A stretch of 64,000 nucleotides of DNA from Mycobacterium sp. ITM-2016-00318 (GCF_002968285.2 NZ_CP134400.1:1240001-1304000), one strand, 5' to 3'. Counted from the first letter of the stretch, positions 27,257 to 36,327 are shown. Translations and numbers: made by a program. The notes: generated from the letters alone by a model not told the origin.

Positions 27257-27820
27257 GTGTCGGACACCGAAACCGTTTGGACGGAGCGGGAGTTCATCAC
27301 CCACGATTTTCGCGATGACGACCTGACGCGGCTGCGGACCGAACGTGTCGTATTCACCGACTGCGACTTCAGCGGCGTCGACCTGGGGGAGTCCGAACAT
27401 GTGGGGTCGGCGTTTCGCAACTGCACCTTCCGCAGGACAACTTTGTGGCACAGCGTGTTTCGGCATTGCAGCATGCTCGGGTCCGTTTTCACCGAGTGCC
27501 GGCTGCGGCCGGTGACGTTCGAGGAGGTCGACTTCACGCTTGCGGTCCTCGGCGACGCCGATCTGCGGGGCGTTGACCTGTCGGAGTGCAGGCTCAGCGA
27601 GACGAGCCTGGTGAAAGCGGACCTCCGCAAAGCGGTGCTTCGCCGCGCGGATCTGCGTGGCGCCCGCACACAGGACACCCGACTGGAGGAGGCCGACCTG
27701 CGCGGCGCGCGGGTCGATCCGACATTGTGGACCACCGCCGCTCTGCGTGGTGCGCGCATCGACATCGAACAGGGGCTCGCCTTCGCCGCCGCGCACGGGC
27801 TGGATGTGCACGGTGAGTGA
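27257..27820 (+). CDS. mfpA: MfpA, pentapeptide-repeat DNA gyrase-binding protein
   Basis: A 187-residue protein made of pentapeptide repeats of the A(D/N)LXX / F-centred type: FTDCDFSGVDLGES, then ADLRGVDLSECRLSE, KADLRKAVLRRADLRGA and onward. These form a right-handed quadrilateral beta-helix that mimics the size and charge of B-form DNA. MfpA binds gyrase and lowers fluoroquinolone sensitivity. Length is close to the 183 residues of the M. tuberculosis protein. It is the fifth gene of the conservon operon. The start is GTG with a 4-base gap. The 3' end overlaps a SnoaL-like gene. Confidence 0.95.
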   Translation: MSDTETVWTEREFITHDFRDDDLTRLRTERVVFTDCDFSGVDLGESEHVGSAFRNCTFRRTTLWHSVFRHCSMLGSVFTECRLRPVTFEEVDFTLAVLGDADLRGVDLSECRLSETSLVKADLRKAVLRRADLRGARTQDTRLEEADLRGARVDPTLWTTAALRGARIDIEQGLAFAAAHGLDVHGE

Positions 27821-28169
27821 CGCGCGAACAACTGTCGAACGTTGGGTCGAGCGGTTCAACGCCGGTGATGCCGAGGGCATTTCGGCTCTCTACGCCGAGG
27901 ATGCCGTCAACCATCAGATCGCGCTCGAACCGGTGGTCGGCAGGCGGGCGATCGAGGAGTTCCATCACGAGACGTTCGCCGGTGGTCCGCTCACCTGTCA
28001 GCCGATCAACCTTGTCGTCGACGGCGAGTGGGCGGCGCTGGAGTGGATCGACCCGGACGGCTTCCGCGGGTGCGGGTTCTTCCAGGTGCGCGACGGCCTG
28101 ATCCACCACCAGCGCGGCTACTGGGACAGTGCGCAGTTGCGCGACGCCCATCCCGACATGCACGCCTAG
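27813..28169 (+). CDS. SnoaL/NTF2-like small protein
   Basis: A 118-residue cone-shaped NTF2-like fold. The N-terminal helix pattern VERWVERFNAGDAEGISALY and FHHETFAG are typical of SnoaL-like polyketide cyclase/isomerase relatives. The final strand ends RGYWDSAQL. The likely start is the GTG overlapping the end of mfpA by 8 bases; an ATG 9 bases earlier is possible. It is probably translated from the conservon-mfpA transcript. The ligand is unknown. The gene converges on the FHA-ABC exporter gene, with 36 bases between. Confidence 0.8.
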   Translation: MSDARTTVERWVERFNAGDAEGISALYAEDAVNHQIALEPVVGRRAIEEFHHETFAGGPLTCQPINLVVDGEWAALEWIDPDGFRGCGFFQVRDGLIHHQRGYWDSAQLRDAHPDMHA

Positions 28170-28205
28170 CTGGGGGCACCACGACGGGTGCGTAGGCTCC
28201 GCACG

Positions 28206-30821
28206 CTATCCGGAATTGAGGCGGATCTTCCAGCGGACGAAGCTCAGGTAGCCGATGCAGATGCATCCGAGCATGGCCATGTTGAACCACCAGGTGCCAG
28301 CCTGGTGCTTCCAATGCGAGTCCTGTGGAGTCAGCGGGCCCGGCACCAGCCTGATCAGGTCGATGGTCGACGCGGTGCTGGCGAATCCCCACCGTGCAGG
28401 CGTGAACCATGACAGCTGGTCGAGCCCGATGCGGCCGGTCACCGGGATCATGCCGCCCTGGAAGACCAGCTGCGACATGATCGCGATCACCAGCAGCGGC
28501 ATGATCTGCTCGCTCGACTTGGCCATCGCCGACAGCGCAAGGCCGACCATCGCCGCGGCCACACAGCAGGCCGCCATGTCCACGAACAACTCAATGCTTC
28601 GGTTGGGGATCACCGCGCCGCTGGTGACCGCTCCCGGGCCCCACTTCTTTCCCCAGATGTTGATGGCGGTGACGATGCTCGACTGCAGAATCGCGAACGC
28701 CGCGAAGACGATGACCTTCGCCAAAAGGTATGCGGTAGTGGACAATCCGACGGCCTGCTCGCGCAGGAAGATGGCGCGCTCGCCGATCAGGGCGCGGATC
28801 GTCAGTGCGGTGCCCATGAAGATCGCGCCGACGTTGAGCAACACCAGGATCTGGCCGGGCTCGTTCGGCGCCGCGCCGCCCTGGATCGCGGGAACCGGCA
28901 CGCCGAAGCCGACGTCGCCGGGCACCGACAACGACAGCACGCCCATGATGAACGGCAGCAACGCCAGGAAGATGAAGTACCCGCGATCGGAGACGATCAG
29001 CCTCATCTGCCGACGAGAAATCGTCGAGAATTGCCGTCGCACACTGGTTTTCGTCGGCTTGCCCAGGTCGCCGGGGGTTTGCGCGGGTGGCTGCGGCGGC
29101 GTCGGCCCGGTCTGGGCGATGTACCGCTGCCAGGCGGCGTCGGGGTCGCGCGCGACACCGCTGAAGATGTCGGCCCAGTTCGTGGTGCCCATCGCCGCAC
29201 CGATCTGGCTTGGCGGCCCGCAGAACGCCGTCTTGCCGCCGGGTGCCAGCAGCAGTACCTGGTCGCAGACGTCGAGGTAGGACAGCGAGTGCGTGACGAC
29301 CAGCACCACGCGGCCTGCGTCGGCCAGCTGGCGCAGCATCGTCATTACCTGGCGGTCCAGCGCCGGGTCGAGACCGGACGTCGGCTCGTCGAGAATCAGC
29401 AGCGACGGACCTGTCAGCAGCTCCATCGCCACCGACGCGCGCTTGCGCTGTCCGCCGGACAGCTTGTCGACGCGGGTCTTGCGGTGCTGCGTCATCTCGA
29501 GTTCTTCGAGCACCTGCGCGACGACCCGTTCGCGGTCTTCCTTGTTGGTGTCGGGCGGCAGGCGCAACTCGGCCGCGAACATCAGTGCCTGCTCGACGGT
29601 CAGTTGGCCGTGCACGACGTCGTCCTGGGGCACCATGCCGATCCGAGAGCGCAGCGATGCGTACTCGGCGTGGATGTCGTGACCCTCGAAGGCCACGGTC
29701 CCCTCCGTCGGATGGGTGTAGCCGGCGACCAGCCGCGCGAAGGTCGACTTGCCCGCGCCCGACGGTCCGATGACAGCGGTCAGGGTGCCGGGCCTCGCGG
29801 TCAGCGAGATGTTGTTCAGCAGCGTCTTGTTGCCCTCGATGGTCCACGTGACGCCGTGCACGTCGAGGCCGCCGGTGCCGGTGGCCGCGCTGGTCTCGGT
29901 GCGGCGGACCAGCGTGCCGCCGCGGAATTGCAGGTCGACGTTGCCGATGGTGACGGTGTCGCCGTCGTGCAGGATCGCGCTGTCGACGCGCGAGCCGTTG
30001 ACGAAGGTGCCGTTGATACTGCGGTTGTCGCGGATCTCCGCGCCGCCCTGGCCGTTCGGGATCAGGGTCGCGTGATGGCGTGATGCCAGCACGTCGTTGA
30101 TCACGATGTCGTTGTCGGTGTTGCGGCCGATCTTGACCGAGCCCGCGGGCGCGTCGGCCGGACGGCCCGGTCGCAGGATCTTCAGCATGCTCGTCGCGAG
30201 GTTGCCCTCGCTCGAGCGTGGCGCCGCCGTCGGGCCCATCGCCGTCACCGACTCCAGCGCCGGTTGCGACAGTCCTGGTTGGGCCGCGGGTTGCCCCACG
30301 GCGGTCGGCACGCGGGCGGGGTGCGGCTGCGAGCCGGTGTAGCCGGACTGCGGGCCGCTCGGGTACCGCGGCGGCTGGGTGGACGGGTAACCCTGCTGAG
30401 GGCCTGACTGGTAGGCCTGCGGGCGCAATGTGGGCGGCTGCTGGCTCGGCCAGCTGCCGCTGGACCGGTTCGCGATCGGGATCGCCGACGTCGGCGGCCT
30501 GCCCGCGGCCTGCTGGCTGCCGACGTCGAAGGTCAGCTCGGGGCCGTCGGGGTTGCCGATGTTGACGTGCAGGCCGTCATGGATGTCGGCGGTCGGCACC
30601 CGGCGTCCGTTGACGAACATTCCGTTGAGGCTGCCGTTGTCGATGGCTATCCATCGGCCTTGATCGAACCGCAAGACGAGGTGTGCGCGGGAGATCAGGG
30701 GGTGTGCGATGCGGACGTCGGCGCGCAGATCGCGGCCGATGACGACATCATTTCCAGCGGCGAAGGTGCGTGCTGATCCGTCGTGCGCAACGGTCAGCGC
30801 GGGCGGGGCTGGTCGGCTCAT
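28206..30821 (-). CDS. FHA-FHA-ABC exporter (Rv1747-like)
   Basis: An 871-residue protein. FHA domain 1 is at 1-100 (phosphothreonine-binding G29-R30, S44, H47). A Pro/Gln/Tyr-rich linker spans 101-205, and FHA domain 2 lies at about 206-305 (G232-R233, S247, H250). The ABC ATPase follows with Walker A GPSGAGKST at 352-360, signature LSGGQRKR and Walker B LLILDEPTSGLD. A six-helix ABC-2 exporter domain ends the protein. It matches Rv1747, where the FHA domains bind Thr residues phosphorylated by PknF and transport of cell-envelope glycolipid is affected. In M. tuberculosis Rv1747 is elsewhere, next to pknF; no kinase gene is present here. The start is the ATG; the earlier TTG is not used. Confidence 0.92.
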   Translation of the reverse strand: MSRPAPPALTVAHDGSARTFAAGNDVVIGRDLRADVRIAHPLISRAHLVLRFDQGRWIAIDNGSLNGMFVNGRRVPTADIHDGLHVNIGNPDGPELTFDVGSQQAAGRPPTSAIPIANRSSGSWPSQQPPTLRPQAYQSGPQQGYPSTQPPRYPSGPQSGYTGSQPHPARVPTAVGQPAAQPGLSQPALESVTAMGPTAAPRSSEGNLATSMLKILRPGRPADAPAGSVKIGRNTDNDIVINDVLASRHHATLIPNGQGGAEIRDNRSINGTFVNGSRVDSAILHDGDTVTIGNVDLQFRGGTLVRRTETSAATGTGGLDVHGVTWTIEGNKTLLNNISLTARPGTLTAVIGPSGAGKSTFARLVAGYTHPTEGTVAFEGHDIHAEYASLRSRIGMVPQDDVVHGQLTVEQALMFAAELRLPPDTNKEDRERVVAQVLEELEMTQHRKTRVDKLSGGQRKRASVAMELLTGPSLLILDEPTSGLDPALDRQVMTMLRQLADAGRVVLVVTHSLSYLDVCDQVLLLAPGGKTAFCGPPSQIGAAMGTTNWADIFSGVARDPDAAWQRYIAQTGPTPPQPPAQTPGDLGKPTKTSVRRQFSTISRRQMRLIVSDRGYFIFLALLPFIMGVLSLSVPGDVGFGVPVPAIQGGAAPNEPGQILVLLNVGAIFMGTALTIRALIGERAIFLREQAVGLSTTAYLLAKVIVFAAFAILQSSIVTAINIWGKKWGPGAVTSGAVIPNRSIELFVDMAACCVAAAMVGLALSAMAKSSEQIMPLLVIAIMSQLVFQGGMIPVTGRIGLDQLSWFTPARWGFASTASTIDLIRLVPGPLTPQDSHWKHQAGTWWFNMAMLGCICIGYLSFVRWKIRLNSG

Positions 30822-30880
30822 CGCGACCAACTCTATAGGTAACCCTTCGATCTGCGGCGACTGTTAGGGACGTGGCCTCC

Positions 30881-32077
30881 TCAGCCCGGGGACCCGGTGA
30901 CCACGCAGTGGGTGTGGGTGTAGATGGTTGCCATGCACTTGTTGCAGTGGGTGCAGGCCGACCGCACCGAACGGTTGTCGCCGTCGGCCTCGATGCGGTT
31001 GATCAGGTCCGGTTCGGCCAGCAGCGCCCGGCCCATCGCGACGAAGTCGAACCCCTCTGCCATCGCCAGGTCCATGGTCTCGCGGTTGGTGATGCCGCCG
31101 AGGAGGATGAGTGGCATCGTCAGCTCCGCCCGGAACTTCTTGGCGTCCCGCAGTAGGAACGCCTCGCGGTACGGGTACTCCCGCAGGAACTTCTTGCCGG
31201 TCATCCGGATGCCCCACCGCAGCGGCGGCTTGAAAGCGCCTGCGAACTCTTTGACCGGAGCATCTCCGCGGAACAGGTACATCGGGTTGACCAGCGAGCT
31301 GCCCGCGGTGAGTTCGAGGGCGTCCAGGCCGCCGTCCTCCTCCAGCCACTTCGCGGTCTGCAACGACTCGTCCACCGTGATTCCGCCACGGACACCGTCT
31401 GTCATGGTCAGCTTCGCGGTGACCGCGATCGGCGTGCCTTCCTTCTCCACCGCCCGGCGCACGGCCGTCACGATGCCGCGGGCGACCTTCGCGCGGTTGG
31501 CCAGCGAGCCGCCGAACTCGTCGTCGCGCCGGTTGATCAGCGGGCTCAGGAAGGAACTGGCGAAATAGTTGTGACCCAAATGGATTTCGACGGCGTCGAA
31601 CCCTGCGTCGATGGCGAATGTGGCCGCCTTGGCGTGGGCGTCGATGATGTCGCGGATATCGTCGGCGCTCGCCTTCTTCGCGAAGCGCATCGAGAGCGGG
31701 TTGAAGAACCGCACAGGAGCGTAGGCCTTCGCCTTCGTGGTGCGGGCATTGGCCACCGGACCGGCATGACCGATCTGTGCGCTGATCGCGGCGCCTTCAG
31801 CGTGGATCGCTTCGGTCAGCTTGCGCAGGCCGGGGATGGCCTCGGGGCGCCACCAGAGCACGTTGCCTTCTGTGCGTCCGCCCTTCGACACGGCCAGGTA
31901 GGCGACGGTCGTCATGCCGACTCCGCCCGCGGCGGGCAGGCGGTGGTAGGTGATCAGGTCGTCGGTGACAAGCGCGTTCGGCGTCGCCCCCTCGAACGTC
32001 GCCGCTTTGATGATGCGGTTACGCAGGGTCACCGGGCCGAGCTTGGCCGGGGTGAACACATTGGCTGCAGTGTTCAT
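30881..32077 (-). CDS. Old-yellow-enzyme-family FMN oxidoreductase (Rv3359-like)
   Basis: A 398-residue TIM-barrel flavoenzyme of the NADH:flavin oxidoreductase family. It opens with [16 protein letters not shown], has the barrel motif [20 protein letters not shown] carrying active-site His/Asn, and ends with the FMN phosphate segment [24 protein letters not shown] cysteine cluster near the C-terminus resembles the beginning of the iron-sulfur linker seen in 2,4-dienoyl-CoA reductases, but no second domain follows. The substrate is probably an alpha,beta-unsaturated carbonyl compound; not determined. It is divergent from folD with 28 bases between the starts. Confidence 0.85.
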   Translation of the reverse strand: MNTAANVFTPAKLGPVTLRNRIIKAATFEGATPNALVTDDLITYHRLPAAGGVGMTTVAYLAVSKGGRTEGNVLWWRPEAIPGLRKLTEAIHAEGAAISAQIGHAGPVANARTTKAKAYAPVRFFNPLSMRFAKKASADDIRDIIDAHAKAATFAIDAGFDAVEIHLGHNYFASSFLSPLINRRDDEFGGSLANRAKVARGIVTAVRRAVEKEGTPIAVTAKLTMTDGVRGGITVDESLQTAKWLEEDGGLDALELTAGSSLVNPMYLFRGDAPVKEFAGAFKPPLRWGIRMTGKKFLREYPYREAFLLRDAKKFRAELTMPLILLGGITNRETMDLAMAEGFDFVAMGRALLAEPDLINRIEADGDNRSVRSACTHCNKCMATIYTHTHCVVTGSPG

Positions 32078-32105
32078 AGGAGGTGAGCATGCCAGACTGG
32101 CTGCC

Positions 32106-32957
32106 GTGGGTGCGATCACATTGGACGGTAAGGCCACGCGGGACGAAATCTTCGTCGACTTGAAGGAGCGGGTGGCGGCCCTGACCGCCGCGGGGCGCAC
32201 GCCAGGGCTTGGCACGGTGCTGGTCGGCGACGACCCCGGCTCGCGGGCCTATGTGCGCGGTAAGCACGCCGACTGCGCGAAGGTCGGCATCAACTCGATC
32301 CGCCGCGATCTGCCCGCCGACATCAGCCAGGCCAAGCTCGACGAGACCATCGACGAGCTGAACGCCAACCCCGAATGCACCGGTTACATCATCCAGCTGC
32401 CGCTGCCAAAGCACCTCAACGAGAACGCCGCGCTCGAGCGCCTCGACCCGGGCAAGGACGCCGACGGCCTGCACCCGATGAACCTCGGCAGGCTGGTGCT
32501 CAACGAGCCCGCACCGCTGCCCTGCACGCCCCGCGGCATCGTGCACCTGCTGCGGCGGTACGAAGTGGAGATCGCCGGCGCCCAGGTCGCGGTGATCGGC
32601 AGGGGAGTCACGGTCGGCAGGCCGCTCGGCCTGCTGCTGACTCGGCGGTCCGAGAATGCCACGGTGACGTTGTGCCACACCGCAACTCGACATCTGCCAC
32701 AGTTGACGCGCGATGCCGACATCGTCATCGCCGCGGCGGGCGTGCCGCACATGGTGACCGCGGAGATGGTGAAGCCGGGCGCGGCGGTCGTCGATGTCGG
32801 TGTCAGCCGCGACGACGACGGCAAGCTGGTCGGTGACGTCGGACCCGACGTGTGGGACGTGGCGGGACACGTATCGCCGAATCCCGGCGGCGTCGGTCTG
32901 CTGACCCGCGCCTTCCTACTGGCCAACGTGGTCGAACTGGCCGAACCGTCGAGGTGA
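32106..32957 (+). CDS. folD: FolD, methylenetetrahydrofolate dehydrogenase/cyclohydrolase
   Basis: A 283-residue bifunctional FolD. The active-site segment with Y-x-x-x-K ([11 protein letters not shown], about 42-52) is present. Also visible are the [12 protein letters not shown] motif, the [13 protein letters not shown] folate motif, the NADP-binding GRGVTVGRP and the C-terminal [14 protein letters not shown]. It interconverts 5,10-methylene-THF and 10-formyl-THF for purine and formyl-Met synthesis. The GTG start gives the N-terminus [14 protein letters not shown], as in M. tuberculosis FolD. A strong AGGAGG lies too far upstream (22 bases) and instead precedes an out-of-frame ATG at 32089. 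The stop overlaps the next GTG (GTGA). Confidence 0.95.
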   Translation: MGAITLDGKATRDEIFVDLKERVAALTAAGRTPGLGTVLVGDDPGSRAYVRGKHADCAKVGINSIRRDLPADISQAKLDETIDELNANPECTGYIIQLPLPKHLNENAALERLDPGKDADGLHPMNLGRLVLNEPAPLPCTPRGIVHLLRRYEVEIAGAQVAVIGRGVTVGRPLGLLLTRRSENATVTLCHTATRHLPQLTRDADIVIAAAGVPHMVTAEMVKPGAAVVDVGVSRDDDGKLVGDVGPDVWDVAGHVSPNPGGVGLLTRAFLLANVVELAEPSR

Positions 32958-33247
32958 CCGCTAAGGAGTTCGCCCGCAAGGTCGTTCGCGGGCAGTGGCC
33001 GATCTTGGTGGTGGGTCTGTTCTTTGTGGCCGCCTTCGGATTGGTGATCGCGGGGTACTGGCGGCGCGGAGCCCTGGTGCTGGGCATCGGCGTCGCGGTC
33101 GCGGCCGCACTGCGTATTGCGCTCACCGACGATCGGGCGGGGCTGCTCGTGGTGCGAACAAAGGGCATCGACTTCGTCACCACCGCCACGGTCAGCGCGG
33201 TCGTGCTCTACATCGCCGCGACGATCGATCCGCTGGGCACCAGCTAG
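32954..33247 (+). CDS. DUF3017 small membrane protein (Rv3355c-like)
   Basis: A 97-residue protein with three hydrophobic segments (about 15-33, 40-58 and 74-92), no signal cleavage site and short loops. It corresponds to the DUF3017 family that follows folD in actinobacteria. Function unknown. The GTG start overlaps the folD stop by 4 bases, so translation is coupled. A further 22 sense codons continue in frame after its TAG. Confidence 0.85.
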   Translation: MTAKEFARKVVRGQWPILVVGLFFVAAFGLVIAGYWRRGALVLGIGVAVAAALRIALTDDRAGLLVVRTKGIDFVTTATVSAVVLYIAATIDPLGTS

Positions 33248-33316
33248 AAAACCTTCGACGACGCCGACGCCGAGCGGCTCCGCGCGGCGCTGGCCCGCTG
33301 GTTCGGCGAGAAGTAG
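33248..33316 (+). other. In-frame coding-like tail after the DUF3017 stop
   Basis: Directly after the TAG of the DUF3017 gene the same frame reads 22 codons (KTFDDADAERLRAALARWFG and EK) before a second TAG. The translation is amphipathic and has normal mycobacterial codon use, unlike random spacer. It could be the 3' remnant of a lost gene or a read-through extension. It ends 1 base from the stop of the convergent zeta-toxin gene. Confidence 0.35.
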
Positions 33317-33317
33317 C

Positions 33318-33962
33318 TCAACTCATCTTCAGGGCGGCTGCGACGATCGGCTTGGCCCACTGCGGGGTTGCGGACAGGTCGGCGGGCCCCGCGATCTCAC
33401 CGTCGACAAGGTGCAACACCAGCGTCGGCTCCGGACCGGTCCCGGCGGCGGGGTCGGCGTCCGCGGAGTTGTCGTAGACCCGTAACTCGGTCAGCGCGGG
33501 CAGCAGTTGGATGAGGTTCTGCCTGCTGTGCCGCCAGCGACGCCGGATGGCCGTCTCCGGAATGTCGTGACCGCCCCGGCTCACCCGATGAGCCACCCGC
33601 GCGATGTGTTCGTCTGCGCTGGCCAACCCGACGTAGAAGATGCGGACCTCGAAACCCTGTGAAGCCGCATCGTGAAGGAGTCGCGTCATGGTCGAGCCGC
33701 CCAACGTCGTCTCGAATGCGAAGTCGAGGCGTTCGCGAATCGCCTTTTCCAGCAGCCGCTTTCCCTGCCGCCAGGCCGCGGCGTTGGCCTTGGTCTTGTC
33801 GAGGCCGGGGTTCGCGGCTATCAGGGCCGCCGCGGCTTCGTCGGGGTTGAAGTAATTCGCACCGGCCGCGCGCAGCATGGCCCCGCCGATGCTGCTCTTG
33901 CCTGCGCCGTTGACGCCGGCGAGCACATAAATTCGCGGAGCCGCCTCGGCTTTGCGGGCCAT
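33318..33962 (-). CDS. Zeta-toxin-like P-loop kinase
   Basis: A 214-residue protein. Walker A is at residues 16-24 (GVNGAGKSS), NPDEAAAAL (D41) follows, and the substrate-binding FAFETTLGG is near residue 83. A mid-protein segment carrying RVSRGGHDIPETAIRRRW provides the lid arginines. Zeta toxins phosphorylate UDP-N-acetylglucosamine and poison peptidoglycan synthesis; chromosomal relatives may act on other substrates. The antitoxin-like gene precedes it by 10 bases in one operon. Whether the kinase is toxic is not known. Confidence 0.8.
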   Translation of the reverse strand: MARKAEAAPRIYVLAGVNGAGKSSIGGAMLRAAGANYFNPDEAAAALIAANPGLDKTKANAAAWRQGKRLLEKAIRERLDFAFETTLGGSTMTRLLHDAASQGFEVRIFYVGLASADEHIARVAHRVSRGGHDIPETAIRRRWRHSRQNLIQLLPALTELRVYDNSADADPAAGTGPEPTLVLHLVDGEIAGPADLSATPQWAKPIVAAALKMS

Positions 33963-33972
33963 CCGCTTTCAG

Positions 33973-34338
33973 TCAGCGGCGCGGCCGGCGGGCGGCCGAC
34001 ACCGCAGCGCGGCCCAACTCCTTGGGTGTGGCGTCGAAAGCGGCGGCCATCGCCGACTTCGAGGCCGTGGTCTGCATCCCGGCCAGGAGTTCGTCGAACT
34101 CGTCGGTCAGTTCGTCGAGCATCGGAGAGCCGGCCTTGGTCAGCGCTTCGAACTCGGCGTAGGACAGCAGCACGGCCTTGGGGGTGTTGTGCTTGGTGAT
34201 CGCCACCGCGCCGCCGAGCGCAGCCTGCTCGAAGATCGCGCCGAACTCGTTCTTGAATCGCGTGGCAGCCACGGTGGGTACGTCGACCAACTCGCCGTCG
34301 CTATTGCGATAGCTCAGCGTTTTCAGGTTCCCGGTCAT
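33973..34338 (-). CDS. Phd/YefM-like antitoxin partner of the zeta-type kinase
   Basis: A 121-residue protein. The N-terminal half (TRFKNEFGAIFEQAALGGAV, then ITKHNTPKAVLLSYAEFEAL) is the Phd/YefM DNA-binding fold of type II antitoxins. The C-terminal half, with an LDELTDEFDELLAGMQ helix and a basic tail, is probably the toxin-binding part. A long upstream extension is excluded, because TATTCT lies 6 bases before this ATG (leaderless). An AT-rich palindrome sits over the -35 region, consistent with autorepression. Canonical zeta toxins pair with epsilon proteins, so this is a mixed pairing. Confidence 0.78.
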   Translation of the reverse strand: MTGNLKTLSYRNSDGELVDVPTVAATRFKNEFGAIFEQAALGGAVAITKHNTPKAVLLSYAEFEALTKAGSPMLDELTDEFDELLAGMQTTASKSAMAAAFDATPKELGRAAVSAARRPRR

Positions 34339-34344
34339 AGAACC

Positions 34345-34386
34345 AGAATAGCCGAAATAGACGATTCGGACATTATGGCCATATTG
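34345..34386 (-). promoter_or_regulatory. Promoter and palindromic operator of the toxin-antitoxin pair
   Basis: On the minus strand TATTCT (34350-34345) ends 6 bases before the antitoxin ATG. Further upstream CATTATGGCCATATTG (34371-34386) is an inverted repeat matching at 14 of 16 positions, with a perfect TATGGCCATA core. It covers the -35 region. The spacer is locally AT-rich. Autoregulation by the Phd-like antitoxin is the natural inference. Confidence 0.6.
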
Positions 34387-34454
34387 TGCCGACGCCAAAT
34401 CGACGAAATGGCGCGTTCTTCTCGCACTTCTGCGCCCGTTTGTCGGTTTGGGCG

Positions 34455-35186
34455 TCAGGGGAGGGTGGCCCGGATGCTCACTGTGATGTAGGGCAGCGCG
34501 AGCCCGTTTGTGTTGGCGAGCGCGGGGTGCGTCGATAGTAGCTCGCGCACCCGTTCCAGTGTCTGGGTGCGGACGTCCGCAGGCGAGGTGATGCAGTAGC
34601 TGCGCGAGGCGACCAGGTCGATGAGGGCCTGCGGCGTCAGGTAACTCGTCCACTCCTGATGGTGGCGAGTCACGTCGGAGAACGGCTCGGCCAGCGTGAC
34701 CTCGTGGCTGAACGGGTCGTCCTCGTGGCCGATGATCCGGCCCAGATCCTTGACCCAGCCCATCCGCTCGTCGCGGGTGTTCCAGATCAGCCCGAGACGG
34801 CCGCCGGGCCGCAGCACGCGCGCGACCTCTTTGACCGCGCGTTCCGGATCGAACCAGTGCCACGCCTGCGCGACCAGCACGGCGTCCACGCTGTCGTCGG
34901 GCAGCGGAATCTCCTCGGCGGTGCCGAGCAGCGCAGGCGTGGCGGGTAGCGAGTTGCTCAACAGCTCGAGCATTTCCGGGATGGGGTCGACGGCCACCAC
35001 GTCGAGTCCCCGCTCGACGAGCCGGGTGGTCAGCTTTCCTGTGCCCGCGCCGAGGTCGAGTACGTCACGGGCGTTGCGCGGGAGCAGCCAGTCGATGGCC
35101 TCCGGCGGATAGGACGGCCTGCCGCGCTCGTAGGCTGCGGCCTCGGCACCGAACGACAGGGAACGCTGCTGCCTCGATCGGGTCAC
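34455..35186 (-). CDS. SAM-dependent methyltransferase (Rv3342-like)
   Basis: A 243-residue class I methyltransferase. Motif I is [12 protein letters not shown] (about 41-52), the acidic motif II is [10 protein letters not shown], and the post-motif GGRLGLIWN follows. The [20 protein letters not shown] segment is typical of the Methyltransf_11 group. The substrate is unknown. The GTG start overlaps the metX stop by 4 bases (GTGA), as in M. tuberculosis where Rv3342 follows metA. Being downstream of metY-metX, it probably shares the SAM-riboswitch-controlled transcript. Confidence 0.85.
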   Translation of the reverse strand: MTRSRQQRSLSFGAEAAAYERGRPSYPPEAIDWLLPRNARDVLDLGAGTGKLTTRLVERGLDVVAVDPIPEMLELLSNSLPATPALLGTAEEIPLPDDSVDAVLVAQAWHWFDPERAVKEVARVLRPGGRLGLIWNTRDERMGWVKDLGRIIGHEDDPFSHEVTLAEPFSDVTRHHQEWTSYLTPQALIDLVASRSYCITSPADVRTQTLERVRELLSTHPALANTNGLALPYITVSIRATLP

Positions 35187-36304
35187 CTGGATGCCAGCTC
35201 CAATGTCTCTCGGATCAGGACGCCGACCGCATCCGACTCGACAAGGAACCCGTCGTGGCCGTAGCTCGAGTCGACAACCTTCAACTCCGCACAACCCGGG
35301 AGCAGCTCGGCTAATTCCTCCTGCAGACGAATCGGGTACAACCGGTCGGAAGTGATGCCTCCGACGACCACCGGCACGTGGCAGTTGCCGAGCGCCGCGC
35401 GGATGCCGCCACGGCCGCGGCCGACGTCATGGCTGGACAGCGACTCGGTCAGCGCCACGTAGGTGCCCGCATCAAACCTGCTCAGCAGCTTGTGACCCTG
35501 GTACTCGAGGTAGCTCTGCACTGCGTACCGGCCGCCGGTGGCGGGATCCTCGTCGCCCTGGCCGGCATTGCCGAAGCGCTCGTCCAGCTCGACCTCGCCG
35601 CGGTAGGTCAGGTGCGCGAACCGGCGGGCGATCTCCATGCCGACGTCCGGTGAGCGGCCGGTGCCGTAATAGTCGCCCCGGTTCCAGTTCGGGTCGGCTT
35701 TGATCGCCGCGACCTGGCTGCACTGGGTGCCGATCTGGTCGGCGGTCGCCCGCGCTCCGACCGCCAGCACCAGTGCCGCCCGAACCCTGTCGGGGTAGCC
35801 GATCATCCACTCGAGCGCCCGCGCACCGCCCATCGAGCCGCCGACGACCGCCGCCACCTCGGTGATGCCGAGCGCCGCGAGCGCGGCGACATCGGCCTGC
35901 ACCTGATCACGAATCGAAACAAGCGGAAATCGTGAGCCCCATGGCTTTCCGTCGCGGGCGAGCGAGCTCGGACCGGTCGAGCCGCGGCAGCCGCCCAGCA
36001 CGTTGGTGGCCACCGCGCACCACCGGTCCGTGTCGACCGGCGCGCCTGGTCCGGCCACGCCGTCCCACCAGCCGGCCGTGGGATGGCCAGGGCCTGCGGG
36101 GCCGGTGATGTGCGAGTCGCCGGTCAGCGCGTGCAACACCACCACCACGTTGTCCCGGTTGGGGGACAACTCGCCCCACCGCTGCACGGCGATGGACACG
36201 TCGTCGATGACGGCGCCGCTCTCGAGCGTCAGCGAACCGATGTCGACGATCGCGACCTCGCCCTCGGCGGGCAGCGCGTCAGTGGGCACATCAAAGATTG
36301 TCAC
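35183..36304 (-). CDS. metX: Homoserine O-acetyltransferase
   Basis: A 373-residue alpha/beta-hydrolase-fold acyltransferase. The nucleophile elbow is [13 protein letters not shown], the catalytic Asp lies in [17 protein letters not shown] and the His in SSYGHDGFL. The [11 protein letters not shown] and [12 protein letters not shown] motifs are characteristic. It acetylates homoserine with acetyl-CoA, the first committed step of methionine synthesis by direct sulfhydrylation. The GTG start ([15 protein letters not shown]) aligns with M. tuberculosis MetA; the frame is open further upstream but is not supported. metY ends 23 bases upstream and the methyltransferase overlaps its 3' end. Confidence 0.95.
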   Translation of the reverse strand: MTIFDVPTDALPAEGEVAIVDIGSLTLESGAVIDDVSIAVQRWGELSPNRDNVVVVLHALTGDSHITGPAGPGHPTAGWWDGVAGPGAPVDTDRWCAVATNVLGGCRGSTGPSSLARDGKPWGSRFPLVSIRDQVQADVAALAALGITEVAAVVGGSMGGARALEWMIGYPDRVRAALVLAVGARATADQIGTQCSQVAAIKADPNWNRGDYYGTGRSPDVGMEIARRFAHLTYRGEVELDERFGNAGQGDEDPATGGRYAVQSYLEYQGHKLLSRFDAGTYVALTESLSSHDVGRGRGGIRAALGNCHVPVVVGGITSDRLYPIRLQEELAELLPGCAELKVVDSSYGHDGFLVESDAVGVLIRETLELASR

Positions 36305-36327
36305 GTCATGAACCTCTAGACCGTCTT

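Noticed and set aside
30822..30830. TTG start three codons upstream for the FHA-ABC exporter
   Set aside because: ATG at 30821 gives the normal N-terminus and the TTG adds no recognised sequence.
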